Numbered from the stretch's first letter, positions 1-38,782 are shown. The stretch is 64,000 nucleotides of DNA from Amorphochlora amoebiformis (GCA_054601695.1 BAAHQB010000224.1:62001-126000); one strand, 5' to 3'. Program-made: numbers and translations. The notes: generated by a model from the letters alone, not told the origin.

Positions 1-190
1 ATGAGAGAGAGAAGAGAGAGACTAAATCTCACCCTCTAATTCTCGCGGCGGAAAAACTACTCTTTTTCGTAATATCACAAAAAGAAAAGATGAAAATGAG
101 AGAGATAAGAGAGAGAATACATCTCACCCTCTCTATCTCGCGGTGGAAAAACTACTCTATTTCGTAATATTACCAGAAAAAAGACAAAAT
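1..190. repeat. Two-copy purine-rich tandem repeat
   Basis: Two imperfect copies of a unit of about 95 bp lie here (about 1-89 and 90-190). Each has a GAGAGA block, then TCTCACCCTCT, then a GGAAAAACTACTC block and CGTAATAT. No exon could be assigned. On the minus strand each copy has an AG-flanked segment ending in GAGG followed by GTGAGA, so a duplicated exon of a gene lying mostly outside the window is possible but unproven. Confidence 0.6.
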
Positions 191-402
191 GAGAGAAAAT
201 GGGGGTAAAGGGAGAGAAGAGAGAGATATATATTTACATAGATACCCGTATGTATATTTCTATATATATATGTATTTGTCTATATCTTTACTATGTACTG
301 TGTGTATATATATATACATATACACAAAGTTATATATATGTATATAGATATATGATATCTACATTTGAATACACATTTTAGGTAATTTATGTATGTTAAT
401 AG

Positions 403-566
403 GCCCGCAAAGATCTGCCTTATGAAAATCAAGCGGAAATCGAGCCACCCGAGAAACACGTGCCTCCGAAAATAAAACAGAAGGTTCTTTGAGATTTCTT
501 AGAATATTCTGGAATTTAGTGGCTTCTCGGGATAGTATAATATATATATATATGTGTATATATATG

Positions 567-627
<61 letters not shown>

Positions 628-714
628 GGGAGAGACACGTTCCTCCGAAAATGAAACAGAAGGTTCTTTGAGAATTCTTAGAATATTCTGCAATTTACTG
701 GTTTCTCGGGATAG

Positions 715-762
<48 letters not shown>

Positions 763-858
763 GAGAGACACCTGCCTCCGAAAATAAAACAGAAGGTTCT
801 TTGGGATTTCTCAGAATTTTCTTAAATTTGCTGGAATTTCTCGGGATAATATAATATA

Positions 859-905
<47 letters not shown>

Positions 906-1291
906 TATTTATTATATATATACATGTATAGATATAGATATATATGTATTAGTATCTATTTATATATTAAATATCTATATATATATATATATATGTATAA
1001 ATATTTATATATATATATATATATAAATATACCGTATGTAAGTATATTTTATATTCATATATACATATATGTGCTGGTAGATTATCCCCGAAAAGATATA
1101 ACACTTTTTTAAATTTTATTATTTCATAGGATTTTTCTCGAAATTCTCGAATTATCTCATCGGATTTCCCGAAAGTTTTTCTGCATGCAAAGACAAATAT
1201 GCATATATCTATGTCTATATTGTATACAAGAGTACATATCATATGAAAAATGTTGCCAAGGTATATATAATATCGAACTCTATCATATATT

Positions 1292-1323
<32 letters not shown>

Positions 1324-1556
1324 TTATATGTGTATACATATGTACATATATATATATATATGTGTATATATATAAGTATATGGTATATATATATATATAC
1401 ATATATATAAATACATCTAAAAACATATATATATATATATAAATCCAACAATAAACCAACCGAAAACAAAGATTGATTTCATACACACACCAGAAGAAAT
1501 CAAGTAATAAATCCCGAATAAGACGCGATGAGATGTCTCCCCCAAACTTAGAAGAA
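403..1556 (+). CDS. 5' visible exons of an unrecognised gene
   Basis: Exon 403-483 is bounded by ATAG and GTTCTT and is open in one frame only, phase 0 to 0 (starts [10 protein letters not shown], ends PPKIKQK). A second island, 1472-1556, is bounded by AAAG and GTTACC. If entered in phase 0 it reads [11 protein letters not shown] and stops at TAA 1505-1507, which would end the gene. If entered in phase 2 it is open throughout and ends [12 protein letters not shown], joining the next exons in phase. An open segment at about 1133-1224 could supply the phase change, but its boundaries are weak. The 3' end of exon 403-483 with its donor recurs, degenerate, at about 628-720 and 761-860. No family was recognised. 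The first exon is internal, so the start lies upstream or was missed. Confidence 0.5.
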
Positions 1557-1560
1557 GTTA

Positions 1561-1925
1561 CCCGAACCCTAACCTTATTCCTAATCCTAACCCTAACCCT
1601 AACCCTAATCCTAACCCTAACCCTAACCCTAACCCTAACCCAACCCTAACCCTAACCCTAAACCAAACCTGACCCTAACCAATGTTAAATATCAATTTAA
1701 AATATAACTCTAACTGTAACCACGTTGATAGTTCTAACCCTAACCCTAACCCTAACCCTAACTAACCCCAATCCTAACCCTAACCCCAATCCTAACCCTA
1801 ACCCTAACCCTAACCCTAACCCTTGCCAACCTTAACCGTAACACTGGCCTTACCCTGACCCTAACATTAGTGATAACCCTAACCCTAACTCTAACCCTAA
1901 CCCTAACCCTAACCCTAACACTCGT
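1561..1925 (+). repeat. Interstitial telomere-like array (CCCTAA sense)
   Basis: CCCTAA repeats begin just after a splice donor, with scattered point variants and short non-repeat stretches. They form part of an intron of the plus-strand gene. Confidence 0.9.
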
Positions 1926-2079
1926 ATTAATACTGGTAACCTAAAACTAACTCTAATGACTGTACAGATATTATGTTTTGGACTTATGATACCTATATAT
2001 ATATATATATACATTTGTCATATATATGTATATATTATATATATATATATATATAGAGTATATATATATATAGGTATAC

Positions 2080-2125
<46 letters not shown>

Positions 2126-2152
2126 TATATATTTATAATATATATATATATT

Positions 2153-2193
<41 letters not shown>

Positions 2194-2269
2194 GTATATA
2201 TATATATATATATATGATGACCTTCCCCTTAAACTTACCTAACCCTTAATTGTGACTAAAGCTATTCCT

Positions 2270-2694
2270 AACCCCTAACCCTAACCCTAATATGTATCTT
2301 AAACCTAACCCTAACCCTAACCTTAATATGTATCTTAAACCTAACCCTAACCCTAACCCTAACCCTAACCCTAACCCTAACCCTAACCCTAACCCTAACC
2401 CTAACCCTAACCCCAACCCTAACCAGAACCTTTTTCTTAGTCGTAACTCTACCCCTAACGTTAACACTAACCCTAATCCTAACCCTAACCCGAACCCTAA
2501 TACTGAACCTAACCCTAACCCTAACAATAACCCTAACTTTAATACTATTCCTAATCCTAACCCTAATCCTAACCCTAACCCTAACCCTAACCCTAATCCT
2601 AACCCTAATCCTAACCCTAACCCTAACCCTAACCCTAACCCTAACCCTAACCCTAACCCTAACCCTAACCCTAACCCTAACCCTAACCCTAATT
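2270..2694 (+). repeat. Telomere-like array ending at an exon
   Basis: A long CCCTAA array runs to within a few bases of exon 2699-2735. It includes two copies of a short unit with ATATGTATCTTAAA near 2290-2340. Its translations, Asn-Pro on one strand and Leu-Gly on the other, are artefacts. Confidence 0.9.
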
Positions 2695-2698
2695 GAAG

Positions 2699-2740
2699 GT
2701 TCAAAAACGGTTGGAGAAGCTTGAACTCATTTCGGGTTGC

Positions 2741-2816
<76 letters not shown>

Positions 2817-3101
2817 GTATGTATATATATATATATATATGTAAACATGTGTGTATACATATATTTGTATATAATATTATATATTTATATGTATATATGC
2901 ATATGTATGTATGTCATTATATGTGTACACCGATGTATCAAATTATTTTCACAAATACATTATTATATATATATATATATATGCACATATATATATATAT
3001 ACATATTACATATAATTGAATATACAGATAATATATATATATATATACATGAATTTATCAACACATGTATACATATTTGTACTTGTAAAATATATTTAAG
3101 C

Positions 3102-3145
<44 letters not shown>

Positions 3146-3222
3146 ATATACCAAAATGTACATAGGTATACGTACACATTTACATGCATATTTAGACACA
3201 TATACATACATATACATACATA

Positions 3223-3262
<40 letters not shown>

Positions 3263-3332
3263 TTAATATACAAAATACGTGTATGCACATGTAAAGAAGT
3301 ATGTATATACTATATATATAAGCATTTATACA

Positions 3333-3378
<46 letters not shown>

Positions 3379-3464
3379 TATATATATATACTATATATAT
3401 ATATATATATGTATATATAAAACAGAAAATCAAGACCTGAACGATACTTTGGAGGGTAAGAATA

Positions 3465-3512
<48 letters not shown>

Positions 3513-3560
3513 ATGTATGTATATATATATATATATATGTGTGTATAGTTTACGTATATT

Positions 3561-3591
<31 letters not shown>

Positions 3592-3629
3592 TACATATAC
3601 ATACATACATTTAATGCATACATACACAC

Positions 3630-3671
<42 letters not shown>

Positions 3672-4205
3672 TACATAGATATATATATATATGTACACAT
3701 ACACATATCCCAATATATACATATACCATACATACACACATATACATACGTTGGGTTAGGGTTAGGGTTAGGGTTAGGGTTAAGGTTGGGGTTAAGGTTA
3801 GGGTTAGGGTTAGGGTTAGGGTTAGGGTTAGGGTTAGGGTTAGGGTTAGTGTTAGGGTTAGGGTTAGGGCTAGGGTTAGGGTTAGGGTTAGGGTTAGGGT
3901 TAGGGTTAGGGTTTGGGCTAGGGTTAGGGTTAGGGTTAGGGTTAGGGTAAGGGTTAGGGTTAGGAGGGTTGGGATTACGGTTTAGGGTTAGGGTTAGGGT
4001 TAGGGTTAGGTTGTTGGAAATCAGACATATTTTATAATTTTTGTTGTATTGATATGTCTTCAGAGGCAGATATATAGAATGCTAAATATATACACGTAGA
4101 TATTAATATATATATATATATATATATTTTCAGAATATGTTGGGAAGTATATGAGAATGCATATGTATTTTTATATATTATGTATATATATGTATGTATA
4201 TATAA

Positions 4206-4239
<34 letters not shown>

Positions 4240-4580
4240 GTTGGTGTATATGTGTAGTACCTTGGAAGTTGGATAGAAAAGGAATGTATACATATGTATA
4301 TATATATATATATATATGCTTGTATATATATGTATCTGTATATATATATATATAGATATATAATACATAATATATTGTACCATGTATATACATATATATA
4401 GTTGTATATACGCATATAATATAGAATATATATTATAACATATACATATATCTATATGTATATTTATATGTAATCTTAATATGTATACACAAAATATATA
4501 TATTTAGTTTATTAGATATATATATATATAATATATATATATATACATATATATGTATTATATATATATACATATTATAT

Positions 4581-4650
<70 letters not shown>

Positions 4651-4700
4651 TCCACATACCTTGGGAGTCGAATAGAAGAAGAATACGAGGAGTGGAATCG

Positions 4701-4772
<72 letters not shown>

Positions 4773-4802
4773 TGTTATATATGTATTATATATATATATA
4801 TC

Positions 4803-4843
<41 letters not shown>

Positions 4844-5217
4844 CGCAACGGTACTCCAGACGTTGGTATTAACGAACGGTAGTCCAGGATTAGGTTCGAT
4901 TCAAAGTCCGTTTGCATTATGAATATTACTACCGGCAGTAGTACCCGGTAGTACCCGGTAGTAACCGGGAGTAGTACCCGGTAGAAATGGGCTTTGAGGA
5001 GGCGTGACAGAGTGTGACGTTACGCCATGTCACACTGTCAACGCACAGTATCCATTTAGTCATGTACGTGAGACGATCTCCAAGAATCTCTGGAATCTCC
5101 GGCGATCTCCAGCCATCTGTAGTATACGCACGACTACACTTCAGCACGCTATCGATATGTTTATATTTATGTGTGTATACATGTATGTGTGTATGTACAT
5201 GTATATATATGTATGTG

Positions 5218-5258
<41 letters not shown>

Positions 5259-5276
5259 ATATATATATATAATATC

Positions 5277-5315
<39 letters not shown>

Positions 5316-5924
5316 ATGTAGGGTCCCAGAATGGGAAGCTGACACACCGGACCCAGAGTCAGAGTGAGGTATATATATATATGTATGTATATATATATAC
5401 CCAGAGTGAGGTAACCGTAAAACATATCTATATTATATAAATTTATATATATATATATATATATGTATGTGTATATATATATACCCAGGGTGAGGTTAGA
5501 TATATATGTTATAAAAATCTAAATGTTTTTGCATATGTTATATATATATATATGTGTGTGTGTGTATATATATATCGTCGTATTTCCACTTATATATATA
5601 TATATATAGACGTACTTATACATGTAAACATACATATACATATGTATATTTATAAACATACAATGCATGTGTACATATTTACATCATGTTTTACGATCAG
5701 AGCATGTATATGTCTATGTATGTACAAATTTTATACGTTTATATATATTTACATATATAAGTACATACATATATATATATGTAAATATATATATATATTA
5801 TATATCCATATCTATATATATATATATATATATACATGTAATTGTGTACACATATGTATGTCTACATATACATACATACATACATATATATATACATTCA
5901 TATTTATACAATTCATATATATAA

Positions 5925-5956
<32 letters not shown>

Positions 5957-6216
5957 GTATGCATATATATATATATATATATACATATTATATGTATATA
6001 TATATATATATAATATATATACATATATATTATATATTACTAAATACCTATACACAATAATAGTACATCCATAGTACATCCAAATATATATATATATATA
6101 TACCCTATATACCAGCCCCTTCAACCGTAAATCTACATCCAATGTCCGAAGATATCTCTAGACCTCATAACCTGTTACCAAGCCCTTCCAGCCCCACCAG
6201 CTCCCAAGTGATGTGA
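2699..6216 (+). CDS. 3' exons of an unrecognised coiled-coil-like protein
   Basis: Exons with matching phases are 2699-2735 ([12 protein letters not shown]), 3426-3455 (NQDLNDTLE), 4649-4703 ([17 protein letters not shown]), 4844-4878 (or to 4893 using a second in-phase donor) and terminal 6116-6216 ([12 protein letters not shown]... ending SSQVM, stop 6214-6216). Exon 1472-1556 joins upstream in phase 0. ATG 1533 inside it could be the start, giving about 93 residues, or the gene may be continuous with the 403-483 exon. The N-terminal half is charged and heptad-like; the tail is Ser/Pro-rich. A degraded copy of exon 4649-4703 lies upstream at about 4256-4288. Segment 5316-5362 is also AG/GT-flanked and open but does not fit the phase of the terminal exon, so it was left out. 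No family was recognised. Confidence 0.55.
3749..4012 (-). repeat. Telomere-like array, TTAGGG on the plus strand
   Basis: TTAGGG repeats lie in the intron between exons 3426-3455 and 4649-4703. This is one of the few arrays whose G-rich strand is sense for its host gene. Confidence 0.9.
4900..5160. repeat. Dispersed repeat module (GTAGTACCCG / GTGACGTTACG / GATCTCC)
   Basis: Three motif families occur together: repeated GTAGTACCCG (4930-4985), GTGACGTTACGCCATGTCAC-like sequence (5015-5035) and GATCTCC/AATCTC repeats (5075-5115). Related modules recur at 47450-47530, 60860-61000 and 62150-62305. It may be a degraded mobile or satellite element; no coding capacity was seen. Confidence 0.5.
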
Positions 6217-7161
6217 CCGTGACCCCACGGGAGAAACACGCTTCGAGTCAAGCACGGCTCTACGTGGAATCTCCGATGCTGCCAGGGGACTGGATGGGCC
6301 TCAGTGGCATCTTTGTCTTGTACTATAGTTGTCTTTCAAGGGTCCGATAATCTAGACGATCTAGATGTACGAATGTTTAGTTTTAAGCTGCGAGAGCTGG
6401 ATAATTATGTCTGATATCTAGATATCTCCATTTTTGATATATATATATATGTGCCGTGTAATAGGCTGCTGCTGGTGCTATGATAACTAATAATCAACGT
6501 CAGTTAGCAGAATTATACCAGTTATAATATACATAACGGTATATATCTCAGTCTAGTTCATGGGTACTACGCTGTGATAACAACCGTGGATAGGTCTAGA
6601 CCATGATAATGTACAGAAGCCTAAACACTCACATAACTCACGGCTTGATCTAGTTGATATTCGACTTAATCTAGTAAATATACCTAGATACATGTATATA
6701 CTAGATATTCTCTTCATTCTAGTTCAATATCCTGTTTATCTAGTTTATGTCTCTGAATGTTCGACTCACGTATGTTACGTGTTCTATTCTACTAATCACG
6801 AGAGTCCTATAGACTAGATAGACACAGAGACAGTTCGTCGAATAGCTAATTTTGAGAAATCGATTACTCTTTTCGCATTTTTCGTTCGTCACATACGTTT
6901 TAGACGTAGTTAGTTAAAAAGCTAATTGTCTACTCTTTCCGCATTTTTCGCTGTACTAGTCATACCTCATTGTCTAGATCGCTCGACGCTGTATATATAT
7001 AATTCTAGACGTTTGTTAAATACCTAGTTGTCTTCTCTTCTAGACTCTTTTCGCATTTTTTCGCTGTAATCTCGTTATGTGAAGCTGTTAAATACCTAAT
7101 TGTCTAGTCTCGTCATCACTCATTGTCCGAAGCACGTATGTTCTAGACATTTGTGGAATGC
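6217..7161. other. Intergenic region between convergent genes
   Basis: Unique sequence between the stop at 6216 (+) and the TatD stop at 7162 (-). It is dense in TCTAGA/CTAGAT words. A motif close to ACTCTTTTCGCATTTTTCG recurs about four times, near 6866, 6931, 7043 and 7183; the last copy reaches into the final TatD exon. No gene or RNA was recognised. Confidence 0.5.
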
Positions 7162-17443
<10,282 letters not shown>

Positions 17444-17874
17444 CTAAAGGAACTCCCCCTCTTCACGAAAGACTCAAAGCTCTGAATACAGTATGGGTAC
17501 GCGCTGGGGCGAGAATTCCGGGAGAGCGTTTGGGCGGTTACGTGAGCTGCTGTGAAACCGAAGGTGCCTTAGAAGTGTATATTTGAGCGTCTGGGGGGTT
17601 ACGTGAGCTGCTGTGGACACCGAGAGTGGATTAAGGTGTATGTTTGCTTATGTGTGGGTATTATATTCGAGTTAGTATGTATTATATATGTATATATATA
17701 TATATATATATGTATATCGCTTGTATATGCATTTATGGAAAATTTGTTTTTTTTTTTTTGGGGATGTGTAGTTTGGGGTATTGGTATTTGTGCATGTGGA
17801 TATATATATATATATATGAAAATATGGATATTACGTATATATATATATTAATCTATGAATGTATACATACATGC

Positions 17875-17905
<31 letters not shown>

Positions 17906-17934
17906 GTATATATTATATATATGTGTAGTGGTAA
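17444..17934. other. Upstream part of TatD exon 1 and flank
   Basis: The TatD frame stays open from 17443 up to about 17567 with several possible acceptors (TTTAG at 17444-17448, TTCAG near 17484, CTAAG at 17568). A segment of about 60 bp containing GGTTACGTGAGCTGCTGTG occurs twice (17533-17552 and 17597-17616). A run of 13 T lies near 17748-17760. No start codon was identified. Confidence 0.4.
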
Positions 17935-18475
17935 CGGCCCAGCAGTGGTAACGGTCCAGTAGAGGTAACGGCAGATTAGCGGCCCACTAGTGGTCTACGC
18001 GCTATCGGATGACAAGACGTGATGTCACGCCTTGTCACGCTCCAAACCACCATTTCCGCGCGAAATTCGGAGAATGGCAACGACCCAGTTGTGAACTTAC
18101 TCGCTATCAGATGACAAGACGTGATTTCACGCCGGGTCACGCTCCAGATAACAGGTTACACGCGATCAGATGACAAGACGTGATGTCACGCCTTGTCACG
18201 CTCCAAACCACCATTCTCGCAGGTTACCCGCTATCAGATGACAAGACGTGATTTCACGCCGGGTCACGCTCCAAAGCACCATTTCCGCGCGAAATTCGGA
18301 GAATGGCAACGACCCAGTTGTGGACTTACTCGCTATCAGATGACAAGACGTGATTTCACGCCGGGTCGCGCTCCAAATAACAGGGTTACACGCGATCAAA
18401 TGACAAGACGTGATGTCACGCCGGGTCACGCTCCAAATCACCATTTCCGCGCGAAATTCGGAGAATGTTGATAAT
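17935..18475. repeat. 229-bp higher-order satellite (GATGACAAGACGTGAT family)
   Basis: The core GATGACAAGACGTGAT followed by TCACGCC(T/G)(T/G)GTCACGCTCC occurs six times, near 18008, 18111, 18170, 18237, 18340 and 18402. Spacings repeat with a period of about 229 bp, so two higher-order units are present. Open frames of 92 (+) and 82 (-) codons exist only because of the repeat period. It lies between the 5' end of tatD and the 3' end of tcdA. Confidence 0.85.
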
Positions 18476-18490
18476 TATTGAGGAGTTGTA

Positions 18491-27630
<9,140 letters not shown>

Positions 27631-27877
27631 CCGGCCGAGACGTATTCCGGGTATTGAATAAAAGATATGCTACATATTAGGAGATAATATACTTGTTTCG
27701 AATTATCTTGTTTTGTAAATATACTGTGTATGTAGGTTGAGATATGCGTATAGTATTCATATATTCTATTCAGATATCATTATTAAGATATCCGTATATT
27801 ACATAGCTAATATATCTAATATCTTGGGTATTATGGTGTTAATATCATGCAAACTTGGCTTCCGGATAGGTTCCGAG
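27631..27877. promoter_or_regulatory. Putative bidirectional promoter
   Basis: Only about 250 bp, AT-rich but free of microsatellite, separate the tcdA start (ATG at 27630, minus) from the start of the next gene (ATG 27878 or 27833, plus). The function is inferred from position; no specific element was recognised. Confidence 0.4.
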
Positions 27878-32799
<4,922 letters not shown>

Positions 32800-33205
32800 A
32801 TCCTGTCCCTCTAAGCACTAATTCTAGCCCTAACCCTAAGTTTAACTGGTAACCCTAACCTTAACTCTAATCCGTAACCCCTAACAATAACTTTGAAACA
32901 TAATCATAACCCTAACACTAACCCGTAGCCCTAACCCTAACTGTAACCCTAATTCTAACCCTAACTCTAACCCTAATGCTAACCCTAACCTAATTCTAAC
33001 TCTAACTTTAACCCTAATTCTAACCCTAACTCTAACCCTAATTTTAACCCTAACTTTAACCCTAATTCTAACCCTAACTCTAACCCTAATGCTAACCCTA
33101 ACTCTAACCCTAATTCTAACCCTAACTCTAACCCTAATTCTAACCCTAACTCTAACCCTAATTCTAACCCTAACCCTAACCCTAATTCTAACTCTAACTA
33201 GATGG
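32800..33205 (+). repeat. Degenerate CCCTAA intergenic block
   Basis: Between the stop at 32799 and the next predicted start at 33206. From about 32990 the repeat takes a higher-order form alternating CCCTAATTCTAA and CCCTAACTCTAA. No gene was seen. Confidence 0.8.
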
Positions 33206-33244
33206 ATGATGACGCAAGATGATCGATGGTAGTACTTCTCTCTT

Positions 33245-33319
<75 letters not shown>

Positions 33320-33324
33320 TTCTT

Positions 33325-33371
<47 letters not shown>

Positions 33372-33386
33372 TTCTCTCTCTCTCTT

Positions 33387-33441
<55 letters not shown>

Positions 33442-33442
33442 T

Positions 33443-33508
<66 letters not shown>

Positions 33509-33512
33509 TCTT

Positions 33513-33543
<31 letters not shown>

Positions 33544-33544
33544 T

Positions 33545-33577
<33 letters not shown>

Positions 33578-33616
33578 TATTCTGTCTTTTCCGTACACTC
33601 TCGCTTTCTGTCTGTT

Positions 33617-33653
<37 letters not shown>

Positions 33654-33802
33654 CACACACACACTCTCTCTCTTCCTCTCTTCCTCTGTCTTTTCCTTAC
33701 ACTCTCTCTCTCTCTCTCTCTCTTTCTTTCTTACACTCTCTGTTTCTCTCTCTCTCTCTTTCTCTCTCTTCCTCTGTCTTTTCCTTACACTCTCTCTTTC
33801 TG

Positions 33803-33834
<32 letters not shown>

Positions 33835-33852
33835 CCTTTGACTTTTCGGTAC

Positions 33853-33901
<49 letters not shown>

Positions 33902-33944
33902 CACACACACACTCTCTCTCTCTCTTCCTCTGACTTTTCCGTAC

Positions 33945-33995
<51 letters not shown>

Positions 33996-34130
33996 CACTC
34001 TCTCTCTCTCTCTCTCTTCCTCTGACTTTTCCGTACACTCTCTCTTTCTCTCTCTCTCCCTCTCTCTCTCTCTCTCTTGCACACTCTCTCTCTCTCTCTC
34101 TTCCTCTGACTTTTCCGTACACTCTCGCTT

Positions 34131-34162
<32 letters not shown>

Positions 34163-34351
34163 TCTCTCTTGCACACACACACTCTCTCTCTCTCTTTCTC
34201 TCTCTCTCTTCCTCTGTCTTTTCCTTACACTTTTTCTATCCGTTACTTAAGCTATCCGTTACTTTTTCTATCCGTTACTTTTTCTATCCGTTACTTTTCC
34301 TATCCGTTTCTTTTTCTATCGTCCTCTCTCCCTCTCCTTCCTTCCTCATGT

Positions 34352-34392
<41 letters not shown>

Positions 34393-34444
34393 ATATATAT
34401 ATATATATATATATTATATTTATATTATATATAAATATATATGT

Positions 34445-34480
<36 letters not shown>

Positions 34481-34531
34481 CCCTCTGTCTCGCTCTGGCT
34501 TTCTTTATCTTTCGGGTTCAACCTATATCTA

Positions 34532-34599
<68 letters not shown>

Positions 34600-34687
34600 C
34601 GTATATATATATATATATGTACTTGCATCTTTTCCATTCACTCTCAATCTCTCTCTCTCTCTCTCTCTATACTCCTTTTTATATATA

Positions 34688-34732
<45 letters not shown>

Positions 34733-34755
34733 ATGTTTGTGTGTGTGTATATTAC

Positions 34756-34802
<47 letters not shown>

Positions 34803-34854
34803 AGGGCTAGAATGCGACCAATTCCAAGACAGATATCTCCAGAAGAGTTTAGGG

Positions 34855-34911
<57 letters not shown>

Positions 34912-34917
34912 GTATAT

Positions 34918-34964
<47 letters not shown>

Positions 34965-35054
34965 TATTATATTATATATATAATATTTTTATACATATTA
35001 CATATATATATATATATATATTCAAGACAGATATCTGCAGAAGAATTTAGGGTG

Positions 35055-35101
<47 letters not shown>

Positions 35102-35168
35102 CACATATATGTATATCCAAGTCAGAAGTCTGCAGAATAATATAGGGTGATACTATATATACATGTAA

Positions 35169-35199
<31 letters not shown>

Positions 35200-35269
35200 T
35201 ACATATATGTATATATATATATTATATATTTATATATTATATATGTAATATGTTTATATATATTACATA

Positions 35270-35316
<47 letters not shown>

Positions 35317-35350
35317 GACAGATATCTGTAGAAGAGTTTAGGGTGATATA

Positions 35351-35389
<39 letters not shown>

Positions 35390-35699
35390 GTATATATATA
35401 TATATATATATGTAATATATATATACATATATATACATATATATATTATATATTATATATGTGTGTGTATAACTTATTTGTGTGAGGAATATATATATAT
35501 ATATATATATTGCATGGGATACTTACATGTGTATATACATGTATAAAAACCTCTTGTGCATATTGATAAACAGATATCAGGATATCTATTAGGACACACA
35601 AATAATATATATACATATATATGTTCATATGCTGACGTGTGCATATTCATAAACAGATATAACGATATCTATCAGGACACACGCATAATATATCTATTC

Positions 35700-35737
<38 letters not shown>

Positions 35738-35917
35738 GATGTACATATAGGTATAAGACTTCTGCTCATATGCTGACATGTGATGTGCATATTGATAAAC
35801 AGATATCGGGATATCTATTAGGACACACAAATAATATATATATATATATATATATCATATGCTGACATATGCATATTGATAAACAGATATCGGGATATCT
35901 ATTAGGACACACAAATA

Positions 35918-35953
<36 letters not shown>

Positions 35954-36011
35954 CATATGCTGACATATGCATATTGATAAACAGATATCGGGATATCTAT
36001 TAGGACACACA

Positions 36012-36047
<36 letters not shown>

Positions 36048-36191
36048 TATGCTGACATGTGCATATTGATAAACAGATATCGGGATATCTATTAGGACAC
36101 ACAAATATATATATATATATATATATATCATATGCTGACATGTGCATATTGATAAACAGATATCGGGATATCTATTGGGACACACAAATAA

Positions 36192-36224
<33 letters not shown>

Positions 36225-36283
36225 CATAAGCTGACATGTGATGTTCATATTGATAAACAGATATCGGGATATCTATCAGGACA

Positions 36284-36331
<48 letters not shown>

Positions 36332-36559
36332 TATATATACATATGTCTAAATTATATATATATACATATATATATGCAGATATATATATATATATATATA
36401 CATTTACATATATATATATATATATAAACACATAAATAGAAATACATAGACAGAGATATTTGTGTATATACATATATAAACATAATATATATATATATAC
36501 ATGTTATATATATATATATGAATGCTTACACTAGGAGCTGATTTTAGAGGCTTATATTA

Positions 36560-36606
<47 letters not shown>

Positions 36607-36659
36607 ACATATATACACATACGTAATATATATTACATAATACATATATACATATATAG

Positions 36660-36692
<33 letters not shown>

Positions 36693-36721
36693 CAATTATA
36701 CTATACATGTACATATATACC

Positions 36722-36762
<41 letters not shown>

Positions 36763-37038
36763 ATATATATACATATTTATAGGAATATTTAATTAAATTC
36801 GAAGCCGTGGGTTCCGTAGCTCGTATGGGTCAGCTAGATCTCGTCGCATCTAGACCTTGTGAAGACGTATATCCTAACCCTAACCCTAACCCTAACCCTA
36901 ACCCCTAACCCTAACCCTAACCCTAACCCTAACCCTAACCCTAACCCTAACCCTAACCCTAACCCCTAACCCTAACCCAAGGTAATGTCCGACTTGAGCC
37001 AAATTGCTGCTATGGACTTATATCGAACAGGATCTGTG

Positions 37039-37077
<39 letters not shown>

Positions 37078-37150
37078 TATGATCACTATAAATATAGTGT
37101 CGCATACGAACGTATGCGTACGGTAGAGACTGCATTTGAAGATATTAATA

Positions 37151-37199
<49 letters not shown>

Positions 37200-37274
37200 T
37201 TATAATATATATATATACTACGTATGCTTTGACCGCTATCCCTATGTACAAGGACTGCAATTGAGATATTAATA

Positions 37275-37315
<41 letters not shown>

Positions 37316-37405
37316 TATACATATACTACGTATGCCTTGACCGCTATCCCTATGTACTAGGACTGCAATTGAGATATTAATATGCACACGATATACAAGC
37401 ATATG

Positions 37406-37443
<38 letters not shown>

Positions 37444-37522
37444 TACGTATGCTTTGACCGAGATTCCTATGTACTAGGAGTGCAATTGAGATATTAATAT
37501 GCACACGATACACAAGCATATG

Positions 37523-37567
<45 letters not shown>

Positions 37568-37660
37568 TAATATATATATACTACGTATGCTTTGACCGCT
37601 ATCCCTATGTACTAGGACTGCAATTGAGATATTAATATGCACACGATATACAAGCATATG

Positions 37661-37725
<65 letters not shown>

Positions 37726-37856
37726 CATATATATATATGTATATATTTATATATATATATATATACTACGTATGCTTTGACCGAGATTCCTATGTTCTAG
37801 GAGTGCAATTGAGATATTAATATGCACACGATATACAAGCATATGTTATATGTATA

Positions 37857-37929
<73 letters not shown>

Positions 37930-38340
37930 TACGTATGCTTTGACCGCTATCCCTATGTACTAGGGGTCCAATTGAGATATTAATATGCACACGATATACA
38001 AGCATATATATATATATATATATATATACTACGTATGCTTTGACCTGGATCCCTATGTACTAGGACTGCATTTGAGATATTAATATGCACACGATACACA
38101 AGCATATATTATAGGTATATATATATATATATATATATATACTATATATGCTTTGACCGAGATTCCTATGTACTAGGGCTGCAATTGAGATACGTATGCT
38201 TTGTTCGAGATCCATACGTATTAGTATCGTATTATGATATAGTTTACATGCTTAGGTCTAGGACGTATGTGCTGTGTGTTTTTTGTTTGTGATGTGTGTT
38301 TTTTGTATATGTGTTTGTTCGTGGTATATATTTATGTATG

Positions 38341-38393
<53 letters not shown>

Positions 38394-38625
38394 TATATAT
38401 ATAACATATATATATTATCATATAACATATATATATATATATGTATATGTATGTATATATACATACATATAATTTATAATATACATATATGTAAGTATAC
38501 GTATATAATAAATGTATTTATGTATATATATATATATATATATATATACATAATCATAATATATATATATATATATATATGTATACATATGTATATACAC
38601 ATATCTGTATGTATAAATTTATATA

Positions 38626-38695
<70 letters not shown>

Positions 38696-38740
38696 GTATA
38701 TATACATGTGTGTGTGTTATATACATATGTATAAGCATTT

Positions 38741-38782
<42 letters not shown>

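Noticed and set aside
2246-2860. 204-codon Leu-Gly and 134-codon Asn-Pro frames
   Set aside because: Translations of the telomere-like hexamer, whose 6-bp period keeps some frames open.
18193-18471. 92-codon frame in the 229-bp satellite
   Set aside because: Open on both strands because of the repeat period; no splice or start context.
33198-34082. Glu-Arg-rich 294-codon frame
   Set aside because: Antisense translation of the CT tract; it lies in an intron of a plus-strand gene.
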